Numbered from the stretch's first letter, positions 24,411 to 34,986 are shown. The stretch: DNA of 64,000 nucleotides from Climacium dendroides (GCA_950106755.1 OX467088.1:31148401-31212400); one strand, 5' to 3'. Program-made: numbers and translations. The notes: a model not told the origin generated them from the letters alone.

Positions 24411-24792
24411 CGACTTGTATCAAGCTATGGACGATGGAGGAAGACTTCGGTGTTGCAACTCTGTACAGCAAGGTGAAGGTTTCAACCGATGAAACCTACG
24501 CGTCTTTGAGGCTGCGTCTGGAGGACAAAGCGGCGCTCGAATGGCCATTCGAATTCTGGGACAACGATGATCAAATCAGAATCCACACATAGAGGTTATG
24601 CTGCAGTATTATCGCAAATACGTTGGACGGGACAAATTCAAGTATGACCATACTGATAGCAAGTGGATTGACATTGACTGCGTTATATGTAATGTGACCT
24701 TGGCGTACAACCCTCAGAATGAGGTGTACAGTCTGGATCGGAATGATGCCGAGCACTTGCGGCAGTTTCTGACAGACCACAGTGCCCGCTGA
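24411..24792 (+). pseudogene. Unidentified coding remnant, plus strand, one frame change
   Basis: Starting at ATG 24411 the translation MATCIKLWTMEEDFGVATL continues as an ordinary-looking globular sequence to FWDNDDQIRIHT, meets TAG at 24590-24592, and resumes one frame over as VMLQYYRKYVGRDKFKYD...LRQFLTDHSAR, with stop TGA at 24790. Composition is non-repetitive and the two halves read as one protein, so it is probably a decayed captured gene or exon. I do not recognise the family. It lies in an intron-like insertion of X1 on the opposite strand. Confidence 0.35.
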
Positions 24793-24879
24793 CTTTCGGT
24801 GGATCACCTTCGGCCTCCCATACTTCAGATGAGTCCTAAACCTTCGCAGTGGGGCAGAAAAGTTCATGTGGTGGTGATA

Positions 24880-25460
24880 TTGTGGGCTACAATGGGATGT
24901 ACGGGGGGCAATGCGCTTGTTCACATGTGTGGAAAATGTGGCAGTGTGGATGATGCACAATGCGCTTGTTCACATGTGTGGTAAATGTGGCAGTGTAGAT
25001 GATGCACAAGTGAAGGAGGAGTTGTGGAGGATCGCATGAATTGCATGGACCGTGAGGATTGGTGGAGTCGCTGAACATGGCTGTGGGCACAAACCAGTTG
25101 AAGTGCTTCTTCAAGTGCAACCGGTTGGCCCTAAACCAAATGCTATTCCTTATGCAATTTTTTTGAATGCATGTGCACATCTTGGGGCCTTGTAGAGCTG
25201 AAAGTAGAGCTGAAAGGAGGACTTCAGTCACATTTGTGTGTGAGGGATGCACTTGTTCACATGTATTGGAAGTGTGGCATCTTTTTTGATGCATGACTGT
25301 TTTTTGAGAGGCTGTTGGTTTTGTCAATCAGACTTGTGACTTGTGATTTATGGGGTGCAATGTAATCACTTGGAATGTGATGATTGGTGGATTTGCAGAA
25401 CATGGTTGTAGGAGTGAAGGAGCTGATCACTTCTCCAATTGGTTTGGGGTGACTATGAGT
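24880..25460 (+). pseudogene. Pentatricopeptide-repeat (PPR) gene fragment, decayed
   Basis: Plus-strand translation in mixed frames gives canonical land-plant PPR phrases: NALVHMCGKCGSVDDAQ (24908-24960), the same phrase again in an adjacent direct repeat (24958-25010), KPNAIPYAIFLNACAHLGAL (about 25132-25195), ALVHMYWKCGIFFDA (about 25248-25295) and NVITWNVMIGGFAEHG (about 25357-25405). Frames are broken by stops and shifts. PPR proteins normally bind organellar RNA. This short intronless piece inside X1's intron is best read as a captured gene fragment with no function. Confidence 0.7.
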
Positions 25461-25554
25461 CTCATGTACAAGTAGACATTTGTGTCATAGACTCTAAATT
25501 TTTTTTCACATGTATTGGATGGCTTAGAACTGCAGCTTGTTGCCGTAGTTCTTG

Positions 25555-25690
25555 TAAATGATTTGTAATGTTTGTGTTTTTTAACACCTTTAGTACATTA
25601 AATTCTTTCATTACTTTTTCATTTGTAATGTTTGTGTTTTTTAACACATTTTGTACATTAAACTCTTTCATTACTTTGTCATTTGTAATG
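25555..25690. repeat. Tandem duplication with a step of about 60 bp
   Basis: Two nearly identical units beginning ATTTGTAATGTTTGTG and continuing to CTTTCATTACTTT are followed by the start of a third (ATTTGTAATGTCTTGC). It is non-coding. From 25690 to 25985 the DNA is AT-rich with an A-run near 25965; I see nothing else. Confidence 0.75.
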
Positions 25691-25984
25691 TCTTGCTTTT
25701 ATTTAGCATTTGTGCATGTATTTGTCTTCAAGTATGCATTCTAATGTAAACACATCCATTTTTTGCCTTAAAGTTGAATCTTGTGGGTGTACAGGGCATA
25801 TCTTGTCACTTTAATTCTCATTACTTGTTAAATTAGTTTTGTTCTTTATAAAGAAAATAGCCTCCAATAAATTCAGCCTATGTACGTATTATAAGTAAAG
25901 ATAGGCATGATAATATGGGCTCTAGGGGGGTTTATAAGTAATTATAGGGGCCTGAAAATTCAAAAAAAAAAAAAAATATCCCCC

Positions 25985-26824
25985 CTAAAAATACCCCAGC
26001 GCCGCACGTGGTACCCAGAAAATACGAAGAGTGTCCTCCCCGGGCAGTTCCTTCTGTTTGGGAGCGCCATCATCGTTTTCTTCATCGTCATCAGATTCTC
26101 GAGGATGATTCGCAACATCATCATCACTGCCCAGGTCAATGAAGGTTGGCAAGTTGGAAACATGGGCATCAACTATGAGTTCATCATCCACCCCAACATT
26201 CTCTTCCACCCTTGCTTGGCCGACATCCTCAACATTTTCAGTCCTCTTTGTGTCGTCCTCCATCATCTTGTCAAATTCCGTGTCTGATTCAATATCCTCC
26301 ACGATATGACGCGCAACAGGATCCACATCCGCGAGTGCTTGTGATTCATTACAAGGAGGTTGGGCAGGTTCATTCTTGTCAGAGACAGCAGATACGTCTA
26401 CTAATCCAAAAGAGGAAGGTTGGATGTTCAAATTCTCAGAGGTGACGGGATCAGTAGTCGGATCCAGAGTTGGCATCGACACCGAGGACAACCACGCACG
26501 CATTTGGAACGTATTTGTTCCGAACTCGTTTATTCCATCCAATCCCGGATTCGAGCTAACGAGCTCTTCAATCTGCACTCGATTTTTCGTCACGGAGGTC
26601 CCAATAGGTGATTCCAGTGTTATGGGAGGCAACGGAGGCGAGTCAGACAACACCATGACGGGTCCACGACGAGGGGGTTGGACATACGTGAGTGAGTACG
26701 GCGAGTTTGAATGCATGAAGTCATTCTTGTCGAGTTTATCAGCAAAGTATGATATACTTCTATATCCCTTTGCATCGTGCTTGTCGACGTAACCATAGAA
26801 GAATGCCCCAAACATTTGAATCAA
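25985..26824 (-). CDS. X1 module 3: acidic, disordered exon
   Basis: About 279 residues. The N-terminal 50 (GAFFYGYVDKHDAKGY...KLDKNDFMHSNSPYS) align with the start of the X2 exon at 43326 (FAVGVKEDSFFWND...LDRADFLESGY). The remainder is Ser/Pro-rich and then strongly acidic (RESDDDEENDDGAP), with no recognised domain. No clear AG acceptor stands directly before 26824, whereas X2 has CTGCAG there, so splicing of this copy may be impaired. The in-frame TAG at the low end could lie past a lost or unseen donor. Confidence 0.5.
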   Translation of the reverse strand: MIQMFGAFFYGYVDKHDAKGYRSISYFADKLDKNDFMHSNSPYSLTYVQPPRRGPVMVLSDSPPLPPITLESPIGTSVTKNRVQIEELVSSNPGLDGINEFGTNTFQMRAWLSSVSMPTLDPTTDPVTSENLNIQPSSFGLVDVSAVSDKNEPAQPPCNESQALADVDPVARHIVEDIESDTEFDKMMEDDTKRTENVEDVGQARVEENVGVDDELIVDAHVSNLPTFIDLGSDDDVANHPRESDDDEENDDGAPKQKELPGEDTLRIFWVPRAALGYF

Positions 26825-26935
26825 AATAAGAAGATATCAATGAGTCGTAGGGGAGCAAGGAGAGGTTATTGTCGTGTCGAGGATAACAAGAGCATCCTAC
26901 ATCCTCTGTTTTGTATGAAGAGCAAAGGCAAGAAC

Positions 26936-28338
26936 CACTAGAAGAAAAACGTGTCCGTTGCAACCCACTAAGATGTGACTATGTGTCCTATACAACTGAG
27001 ATGCGACTGTAGCCCTCTGTATTTGCACCAAATTTCACGTGTATGTAGTTGTAGTCGCAAAGTAGTCGGAAAATGAAGAATAGGGTTACGATATTGTAAC
27101 AGAAGAACTGACATGAGGTATTCTACATCCAGTATTCATCGTAGTTGTCCATGTGGACAGCTATCCGCGAAGTAGAGTCCACCGTGGAAAAATGCAATCG
27201 CTCTGATTACAAGCTGCAACTAAAAATTAGAAGATTGCAACTTAGAATGACTCAAATGCAACTAGGAATCAACTATAATGCAACTAGAGCCCGACTACAG
27301 TGCAACTAAAAAACGATTCAAATGCAACTAGAGAACAAGTGCAATGCAACTAGAACATGACTAAAAATCGATTCAATTGTCCCATATCGATTGTCAAGAA
27401 TACCATCAGCTTGAACAGATAAGAATGGTAAGTTATAGCATTCTTGTGTAATGAATTTTGATAGTGAAATTCTAATATTTATATATTTTGTAGATTTTTA
27501 CACTTTGTAGATTTCTACAATTTATAGATTTCTATAATCTACAACTCTATAAATTATAACCAAGTCGCAAACTAGTTGCAAACTAGTTGTATGTCAATCG
27601 CAAACGAGTTGCACACTAATCGCAAACAAGTTGCACATCAATCGCAAACTAGTTGCAAACCAGTTGTATGTCAATCGCAAACTAATTGCACAGTAGTTGC
27701 AAACGAGTTGCACATCAATCGCAAATGAGTTGCACACCAGTTGTATGTCAATCGCAAACCAGTTGCACACAAATAACTGAAATAACTTCCACATCACACT
27801 ATAACAAAACATGGTAAAAAAAAAACGCGCGCAGTCGCGACTACGGTTTTTTTGAACACGTTTTTGTGCGCGTGCGCGTAGTGGACTTGAACCTTCTTTT
27901 GCAATTTCCCACTTCAATATTATAAATTTGAGGTCGTGCCATATATCATTGGAAAGGTATTTAAAATTCCAATGATATATTCCAATGATATATGGCACGC
28001 CTCCAAAATCAGAATATTGAAGTGAGAAATGGCAAAAAATCGCGGCTGTCCACGATTTTGACTGTCACAAAAACGTGTTCAAAAAAACCGTAGTCACGAT
28101 TGCGCGCGGTTTTTTTTTACCATGTTTTGTTATAGTGTCAGCAACCACGTCACAGCAGTTCATCGACGAAGTTCTCCATTGCCTATCGAATGACAAACAA
28201 CCTCGCGACTGCAGTGCAACTCATGCGACTTGTCCACTGCGACTGCGGACTCCAGAATATCACCAAGTCGCAAACGTCCGATACGACTACAAACCAATCG
28301 CAAACCGCAGTCGCAAAACCCTGCTTTTTCTTCTAGTG
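26936..28338. mobile_element. Non-autonomous CACTA element (1.4 kb) in an X1 intron, TSD AAC
   Basis: It begins CACTAGAAGAAAAA at 26936 and ends with the inverse (TTTTTCTTCTAGTG) at 28338. AAC flanks both sides (26933-26935 and 28339-28341), matching the 3-bp target duplication of CACTA elements. Inside are many copies of GCAACTAG-type motifs on the left and TCGCAAAC/GTTGCACA-type motifs across 27545-27780 and 28200-28320, which look like subterminal binding repeats. There is no transposase. The terminal repeat differs from CACTA-1/2 (CACTATAAG), so another family must have mobilised it. A smaller element is nested at 27797-28136. Confidence 0.85.
27797..28136. mobile_element. Foldback CACTA-type MITE (340 bp), TSD TCA, nested in the larger CACTA
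   Basis: The left end CACTATAACAAAACATGG and the right end are inverted repeats over about 75 bp, including GTAGTCRCGA-type sequence and ACACGTTTTTGTG. TCA lies on both sides (27794-27796 and 28137-28139). The centre is itself inverted around GCCATATATCATTGGA, so the whole element can fold into one hairpin. It is non-coding. It interrupts the subterminal repeat array of the 26936-28338 element, which fixes the order of insertion. Confidence 0.85.
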
Positions 28339-28510
28339 AACATGATAGGAAAACAGACTATACAAAATAGGTAATTATCGTTGAGTCGAGGGTAACTGTG
28401 ACAATTGCTCAATAGATTTCACGAACTACAGCAGCCTAACAAATCCACTCCACAAACTGACCATTATCCTCGAGTCAATGATAGTAAATGACAATGTTAA
28501 CGTGACCTAC

Positions 28511-29839
28511 CTTTGCAGCAAGCATGAGCTTGACTCCGGTATAAATTCCAAGCACGTTCTCGCCAGGGACTGCAAATGCTTGGAGGATCTCTAAATAGAA
28601 CTCCATTCGGAGTTCAGTGGGGTGAATTCTCCACTTGCATTCTGTGTTCCTGTGCGCATCCTTGTAATACGGACATGTTTCTGAAGGCGCTCGATACTTT
28701 GGCTTCATGAAATCCCGTACAGATGAAGCGAATTCGTTCTCTTTCTTGAAGAGGAAGAGAAGAGGCACATCTAGGGCGGCGCCTCGGTTCGTCACATTGT
28801 TGAGCATTTTTGCTTTGCATGGAATGTACTTGGACTTCAGTATGTCGTACTCCGCCATGTTCAAGTCAGCGAAGCTAACAGCCGCGCTCACATCCTCACT
28901 ATCACGTAATATGAAAAGCCACAAGTTGGCTGCACTCATACTTGGCTCCAACTTGTCGTCCAAGAAGTCCAGAAATGGGTCTATGGCTGCCTCGACTGCT
29001 ATGGGTTTTGATTGAGGGACTTCTCTCGTGTCAACCACTGCAAGATTCACCTCTCGACGGTAGTAAGTGAATCGGTTAGTGGTGACAAGCGCCTTCGCCG
29101 TGACATCCATGCCGCGCATCTCCACTCCACCACTCAATTTAGGAAGACTATATTTCAGCTTCATGAAGCGATTGTACATGTGCAGAATGTTTGGGAATTC
29201 TTTTTCGAGGTCCGCTACGCGGTTCAGCCATGCATCATTCTGTAGGCGCTTTATAAAATAGTCGGCCTTGATGTACGAAAGGAGGAAATCCCATGTAGCA
29301 GGAGAGAATTGGTGGCGAGACTTCCAAGACCTCCACCGCTCATCGATTATGTCCTTCCGGCTATCTAGAAGCTTTAAGTCAGGCTTGATGCTCATCAAGT
29401 CTTAAATCACGATTTTCTTCCTCTTCCTTCGCTCAGTCTAGTCCGTACTTGTCATGTTGTCCACTGCTAATACCTTCATTCTTGAAACTGAAAGCTTGGG
29501 ATATGGTGCAGCCCGACCAGGAGTAATCCCAAGCAGATGTTGTGCCTGTTTTCCGAAATCCTTGTCAGTGAAATGGCCAGCATGTTTAAAGAACTTCCTT
29601 TGTAATCCGGCAGACTTCAATTTGTACCCTTTATTTTCCTTATACATTTTAAGGGTAGCTGGGTCAATGAGCTCGCCTTCACTGTGCTTTGTCAGGAAGA
29701 GTTTCCAGTGATCCCACAACTTGTCCGAGAGGGTTATTATCTGGATTTCATTCTTCAGGTCCGACGGCCCCCTTATTGTTGCACCGTCTCCTTTTGGATT
29801 AATATTCTGGAAACGATCTACAACTGCATCGGTAAAGCT
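28511..29839 (-). pseudogene. X1 module 2: novel conserved region, two in-frame stops
   Basis: The exon is bounded by TTTGCAG before 29839 and AAAG^GTAGGT at 28511. It aligns through most of its length with X2 43474-45039, sharing for example EIQIITLSDKLWDHWK with VKIITAPDDVFNLWS, SEGELIDPATLKMYK with AHGELVDPVTLNKFN, and RFMKLKYSLPK...GVEM. An in-frame TAG at 29438-29440 and TAA at 29402-29404 flank ERRKRKKIVI, which matches ERCKRKQFVK in X2. The intron on the low side carries two decayed X1 palindromes (28374-28397, 28463-28486); the second overlaps DNA just past the donor. I recognise no domain family. The length and conservation imply a folded protein. Confidence 0.55.
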
Positions 29840-30028
29840 CTGCAAAGAAGAGGTTATGGAGAAATAAGGACAGAGAGAGAGGATGATAAGAAAAACATAG
29901 AGTCCATCATGAAATTGAGTTCTATTTAAAATTCAAACTATTGATCAATGAATACAAAACTAAAAGAATTCAATGCTATAGTGCAGCAGGTATCGTCGAG
30001 TCGACGATGGTGGTATGCTTTCACTCAC

Positions 30029-30850
30029 CTTGTAGTTGACCGGATTGTATACAGCCTTGTTCTGTCGCACCACATGATCGGTCACTTCAAGAGTGGGACG
30101 CTTGCAGGCGATCCAAATGTTCCTACAGCTGATTATTTGATTCCCCCACGTCGGCTGCGCATGATCTAAGTGGTTCGTTGCATTGTAGAAGCGCGAAATG
30201 TGTCGAAGTTTGTTTGGGTCCAACGTCCAAACAATGTATGCGTCCCACTTCTGCAGTTCCACACTCCTGCTTTCACCGCACCCTTGCTTCTGAAGCTCCT
30301 TGGATGTTGTTATACTGTGTTGGCCATTGATAATCATGAACTGGCCATTTTCAATGTCTTCCCACTTCTGGGGTTTCATTTTCAAGAGTTGATTATTTCT
30401 GTCCACTAGAGCCAAGCATACTTTCTGCCGCTGCTTGATGTCGATGAGTTGGATGAGCTGCTCTTTTACGGACTTGACCATATCCTCTTGCAGTGCACGG
30501 ATTATATACTGTTCTTTCACAATCACGCATTGTTTGATGTCCACACTAACAGTGTTCTGATCGAATAGAAAACACTGCTTGTGTTCTGCCCAGAACTCCC
30601 TCTGAATGAGTGCGTGCCTCTGAAACTCTTCCATTGGCTCTTCTGATTGAGTTCCAACTGATGTCAATGCAGACCCCGAGCTACCTGCACCCGTGGCACC
30701 TCCCACTAAACTTTTCCTTCTTCTCTTACTTGGTGGTATTGGGCTCGGATCAATGGAACCCTGAGTTTGAGTCTCCGGCATGGGTTGACTAGGTTGAGTC
30801 CCCCTACTTCTGCCTCCTCCGCTTCCGATGGTAGGTTCCGCTTTCCAGTC
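30029..30850 (-). CDS. X1 module 1: ParB/sulfiredoxin-like domain with NGQHS motif
   Basis: The exon ends with AAG^GTGAGT at 30029. The translation has a Ser/Pro-rich linker with a basic patch (PPSKRRRKS) and then about 180 ordered residues: a helix-rich part (EEFQRHALIQREFWAEH), CLALVDRNNQ, WEDIENGQFMIINGQHSITT (NGQHS at 30314-30328) and LRHISRFYNATNHLD. A hydrophobic strand, then NG-Q-H-S/R, then a helix, with a later Asn-rich helix, is the layout of ParB and DGQHR-type folds. That assignment is by motif only and is uncertain. ParB proteins bind palindromic parS-like sites. X2 has the same block with a TAG replacing Gln. The upstream frame changes around 30780-30850. Confidence 0.45.
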
Positions 30851-31250
30851 GATTCTCGTTGTTGAATATTACGTATTTGCCCTCCCACACTTGGAGGAGC
30901 TTGAACGTTTGACAAAGCGTACCTATCTAATGTCTGGAAGATAAGGCTGAGCTTGGTCGCAGTAGCTTTGCCGGTCCCGGTTTTCCATGGAAGATATCCG
31001 CTATCTATGAATTGCTGATTGAGGGACTCCATTTCAGAGCCCTCCAATAATGTCATGAGGTTCTCAAAGGTCAAACTCTGCTTGATTTGAGTTGACATTG
31101 AGCACTATTGAGTGACAATGTTTTCCGTCTTTCCCAGCGTCATCTACCTCACGTAGGACGACCGCAACGTAGTTGTTGTGGTGAGCATCTATGAACATCA
31201 CCTTCTCATTCAAATTCCACACTAGGTAACCTAGCTGCCCAGAGACTTTG
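30780..31250 (-). pseudogene. X1 N-terminal coding region, frames shifting
   Basis: From ATG at 31098 a 130-codon frame (MSTQIKQSLTFENLMTLLEG) overlaps the start of the ParB-like exon in a different frame. Upstream, 31250-31066 is open in yet another frame with YLVWNLNEKVMFIDAHH and VAVVLREVDDAGKDG, which also looks like genuine coding. So either an intron or one or two frameshifts lie here. X2's start (46603) does not align clearly. Function not recognised. Confidence 0.35.
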
Positions 31251-31367
31251 TAGAATAATGTTCTTCACCTCTATTTGAGTTCAGTTTTGATTTTTTGATA
31301 ATAATTTGTTGATTATCTTCTATGAATGATTGTTTGTTTCCTACTGGCTAACATCAAATTCTTCCAA

Positions 31368-31958
31368 ATTATCCTTGAGTCGAGGATAACCAGGGAGACT
31401 TCTCATGTACCAATGAATTCTGGAATTGTGAATAGCGGTGATGTATCCCAGGTTATTCTCGACTCGAGGATTCCCCTCAATTTTGAGGCTAAACCAAAAT
31501 ATCCTCGACTCGAGGATAACCTTGAGTTCTATAGTTTAAGGGTCGTCATTTTTGACGGTGGACCTAGGTTATCCTTGAGTCGAGGATAACCTTGACTTCT
31601 ATAGTGGACCTAGGTTATCCTCGACTCAAGGATAACCCTGAGTTCTACAATGGACGTAGGTTATCCTCGAGTCGAGGATAACCTTCAGTTCTGCGTTAGA
31701 ACCAAGTTATCCTCGACTCGAGGATAACCCTATGTTCGATGATGGACCGAGGTTATCCTTGACTCAAGGATAACACTGAGTTTTATGGTAAGCTTAGGTT
31801 ATCCTCGAGTCGAAGATAACCTTCTGTTCTGCGGAAGACCCAGGTCATCCTCGACTCGAGGATAACCCTAAGTTCGACGGTGGTCCTAGGTTATCCTCGA
31901 CTTGAGGATGACCTTGAGTTTTGCGATGGACCGAGGTTATCCTCGACTCGAGGATAAA
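31368..31958. repeat. Array of about 12 palindromes with a 46-bp step, upstream of X1
   Basis: The unit is a 23-bp palindrome (arm GTTATCCTCGA, centre S, inverse arm) plus a 23-bp spacer close to CTGAGTTCTAYGGTGGACC. Palindromes begin at 31368, 31452, 31498, 31568, 31614, 31660, 31706, 31752, 31798, 31844, 31890 and 31936. From 31568 onward each step is exactly 46. Sporadic mismatches in one arm (CTTGA for CTCGA) are sometimes matched in the other arm (31614 has CTCGACTCAAG, 31752 has CTTGACTCAAG). It lies about 270 bp before the first X1 ATG. The design is that of clustered protein-binding iterons; binding by the X1 protein is inference. Confidence 0.9.
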
Positions 31959-33602
31959 CCAGACTTTTGTCGTGGACTTGACTGGGCATTGTGTGGAAGC
32001 CCTAATTTCTGCATCTAAACCCTAAATGCTTGCATGATGAAAAGAATTAGCTTTTTGTTTCTCTACTTCAGTGGACAAACCTGGAAGTTGGGAGACGTTG
32101 CTTGTGTCAAGTTTGAATAGTAGATGCTCAACGTACCCTTCAAACTCTGAAAATGCCATGGCCACAAAGCAATTCCATTAGAGAAATGTAAGATGCATGA
32201 CATGGAAACGATGTGATTATGCACAATTCAAGTCTTAAACCATGCAAGATACTACAAACTACAACCTGGAATCCAAAACGAGTATGTCAGGTCTTAGACT
32301 ACTTGCAGAGCTATCGTCACATCTGTATAAATTAAAATTAAACCCTAAACACATGCAACTATAGAATTGAACAACATCAAGTCTTAAACCACAATAGGAA
32401 GGGTTCAGAAACTGACTATACCTGTACAAGAAGCAGAGATTGGGAGCACCTATTACAAACTCCTGGCTTGACGCTGTTCGAAGAAAAAGGTGACGGTACT
32501 CCACAATTTCAGCAATCTCGTGCCCCTCTTCTTGACGGTAGCACCTAAACCTTGAACATGATCAACTCGCAACAATAAATAAAGTAAACAATTGGTTGAA
32601 ACAACAAGCGTTCACAAAGTAGAGAACTAGACATGTTACCCTAAAAAACAACCATGAATGCTAAACCACTTCGTTGGGACGAATGCGGCATGCAGAAGCA
32701 GAAGCCCTCAAACTCATGAGCGCTCACAAACACAAACAAAAGCGCTTAAAACAATCGCTGCCAAACACAAACCCTAAACCGCAAAAACAAGCGCCCAAAA
32801 GAATGTGAGCACTTACAAATTCACTCACAAACCCAACTTCTCAGAAACAAGCGTGCACAGATTGAAAACATTAATCCTTAAACTCGTGGAAGCACTCCGT
32901 CACTCATTATACACCCTAAATCAACTTGTAAAATGGAACTCACAAGTCACACCTAGAACCTCATACCTTGCAAAGCACCGGAAACCCCGATTGACCTCAG
33001 AAAATGGATTGTTGCCGCTCCCAATTGAACTCGCAGATCCTAACCGCTCCCGATTGAACTCGTGGAATCGAGCTCATCCGTTTACAAACTCGCAGAATCA
33101 AAGTCAGTCGCTCACAAAGTCGCGGGTTGGAACTCAGCTTCCTCATCCTAAACCCTCAATCAACTCGCAAAATGGAGCTCACACAACTGACGCATCCCTT
33201 ACAAACGTCCATGCACCAATTGAAAACGCAATCACTTGCACTTCACGCAACCCTAAAACACAATTGCGCACACAACTGAGGCAGCTGAAAACGCACCGCA
33301 AGAGTTGCAGCAACTGGAAACTTGCACCGCGTGAGGAGGTCGACGACGAATACACGAACCTCACGGTCGTCCTACCCGAACCTCGTCCTACCCGAACCTC
33401 GTCCTACATTCCCGAACCTCCTGCGCTAGTATCCAAACCTCCCCTTACAACACCCGAACCTCCCTATGACTTACCTAAGGTAGAAGGTCCTGAAAGTGCT
33501 CACCTAAAGGAAATTAGGCCTTCTAGAGATTTTGGAGGATTTAAATTTATTTTGCCCTTTCTTTCACTAGAAGAAAATTTCAAGATGGCATTGTCAGGGT
33601 AA
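31959..33602 (+). other. Low-complexity region; long frame at 32805-33602 probably not a gene
   Basis: 32000-32640 is plain, with several AAACCCTAAA-type runs. 32640-33350 is rich in CTCGCAAAATGGA, AACCCTAAA and CTCACAAAC repeats, giving a 265-residue frame of Asn/Ser/Thr/Leu-rich composition with no domain-like segment. At 33366-33425 a 15-16 bp minisatellite (CGTCCTACCCGAACCT) produces the proline-rich end. Such sequence is common around transcription starts of minus-strand plant elements, but I cannot assign a promoter. I call no gene here. Confidence 0.4.
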
Positions 33603-34135
33603 CTAAGGGAGGAGGTTTCTAAGCCAGTCCCCTTTTTTCATGTATTTCCTTGGACTGGAATATTTTTAGCTCATTTTTCAGTTAAAGAAAATTTGATGAG
33701 GATTCTAGCCCAAGTCGTTTCATAAGTTTTGGAGAATTTATGAATTACTTATGAATTTTTAAAAGGAGTCTGGCATATTAGGGTTCTATTTGTAATTAGT
33801 AGGACTTCAAAACTCACACATAAAAAGTTTGGAAAACAATCACATTTTGTTCAAAAACTAGCATTGCAACACATTAGTGTGAAAAAAAGTCAAGCATTTA
33901 TGAACCTTAAATTTTTATTAATACCTATATTTTTTCATTTCCAATTTTTTTTTATTTTCTTGAATATTTCATTTTCTATTCATCATCTTATTTCCATAAT
34001 ATTTTTCCTCTAAAATTAAAATTGTTATAACAATAGTTGGGCCATAATCATTTGGTATGCATGGCCCGCTTATTGAAAAGGTGTTTTCGGTACTGAGAGG
34101 TACTTAGTGAGAAAAGTTCTTATGGACTAGGGAAA

Positions 34136-34430
34136 GTAAGGAGGCCTCTTACCTTTTTACTTCCTCTAAACTTAAAAACTTAGCAAATCTAAATGTACTT
34201 CAAAGCAAACTACATAAAGAAAGCTAAGGAGGCCACTTATCTTCTTACTTTCTTTAAATTTACAACTTATTAAACCTAGATGTACTTTAAAACAAACTAT
34301 ATAAAAAAAGGTAAGGAGGCCTCTTACCTTCAAACTTCCTCAATCTAAACTTAAAACTTAGCAAACCTAAATGTACTTCAAAATAAACTACATAAAGAAA
34401 GGTAAAGAGGCCTCTTACCTTCTTACTTTC
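34136..34430. repeat. Four-copy tandem repeat (87-91 bp) built on the palindrome GTAAGRAGGCCTCTTAC
   Basis: Palindrome copies lie at 34136-34152, 34224-34240 (decayed), 34311-34327 and 34402-34418, separated by similar AT-rich spacers containing CTAAATGTACTTCAAA and AACTACATAAAG. It is non-coding. Flanks 33603-34135 and 34431-34986 are AT-rich; 34880-34950 shows short similarity to 39330-39415 and to 38691, of unknown meaning. Confidence 0.75.
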
Positions 34431-34986
34431 CCTAAACGTACAAATCATTAAACCTACATATACTATATTATAATCTATATAAAGAAAGGCAAGATGGCAA
34501 CTAACATAATATTCATTAAAATGAGAGTTTTCTAGTGAAATGGGAGTTGAGGAAGAGACTTTCAACCATGAATTTAATATACTTGTAGATCAATGACTAC
34601 CAGGAAAGCATTGCAATGACACAGAAAGCGCATACGGAAGGTACAAATTCCAAAATCGAAGGTCAAAATTGTGACTTCTTCATAATTTATAGGAAGTCAT
34701 CAAATATACATGTATTGGATGTATGCACTATAAACATAGAGTAACCCATGTACTAAACTACTACTTCCATCGTGGACTACACTTGTATAAGATACATATG
34801 ATGTAAAATGTAGGGTTCAGGAAGCACTACGATTGAGCACTAGGACTTTTGTCAAATTGGCAATTGCGTCCACAAGATGAAGGCTTCGTGACCAAAAGGT
34901 TATGAGCCTGCCTTTATCAACAGCAGAGACAAACGTAGGGATTGTCAAAGCCCGGATATTGGAGAATCGAATAGCACCTATTCCCC

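Noticed and set aside
23701..24492. Cysteine-rich repeat protein (GFCFCGMR repeats)
   Set aside because: It is a by-product of the 43-45 bp minisatellite; two frames are open because the repeat lacks stops.
24887..25327. Minus-strand His/Cys-rich protein
   Set aside because: It is the antisense of the PPR fragment, whose plus-strand motifs are unmistakable.
31368..31958. CRISPR array
   Set aside because: Repeat-spacer spacing is regular, but the spacers are near-identical and the repeats are full palindromes; the surroundings are plant nuclear DNA with no cas genes.
32805..33602. 265-residue plus-strand gene
   Set aside because: Composition follows local CTCGCAAA and CCCTAAA repeats, no domain-like segment is present, and the end is a minisatellite.
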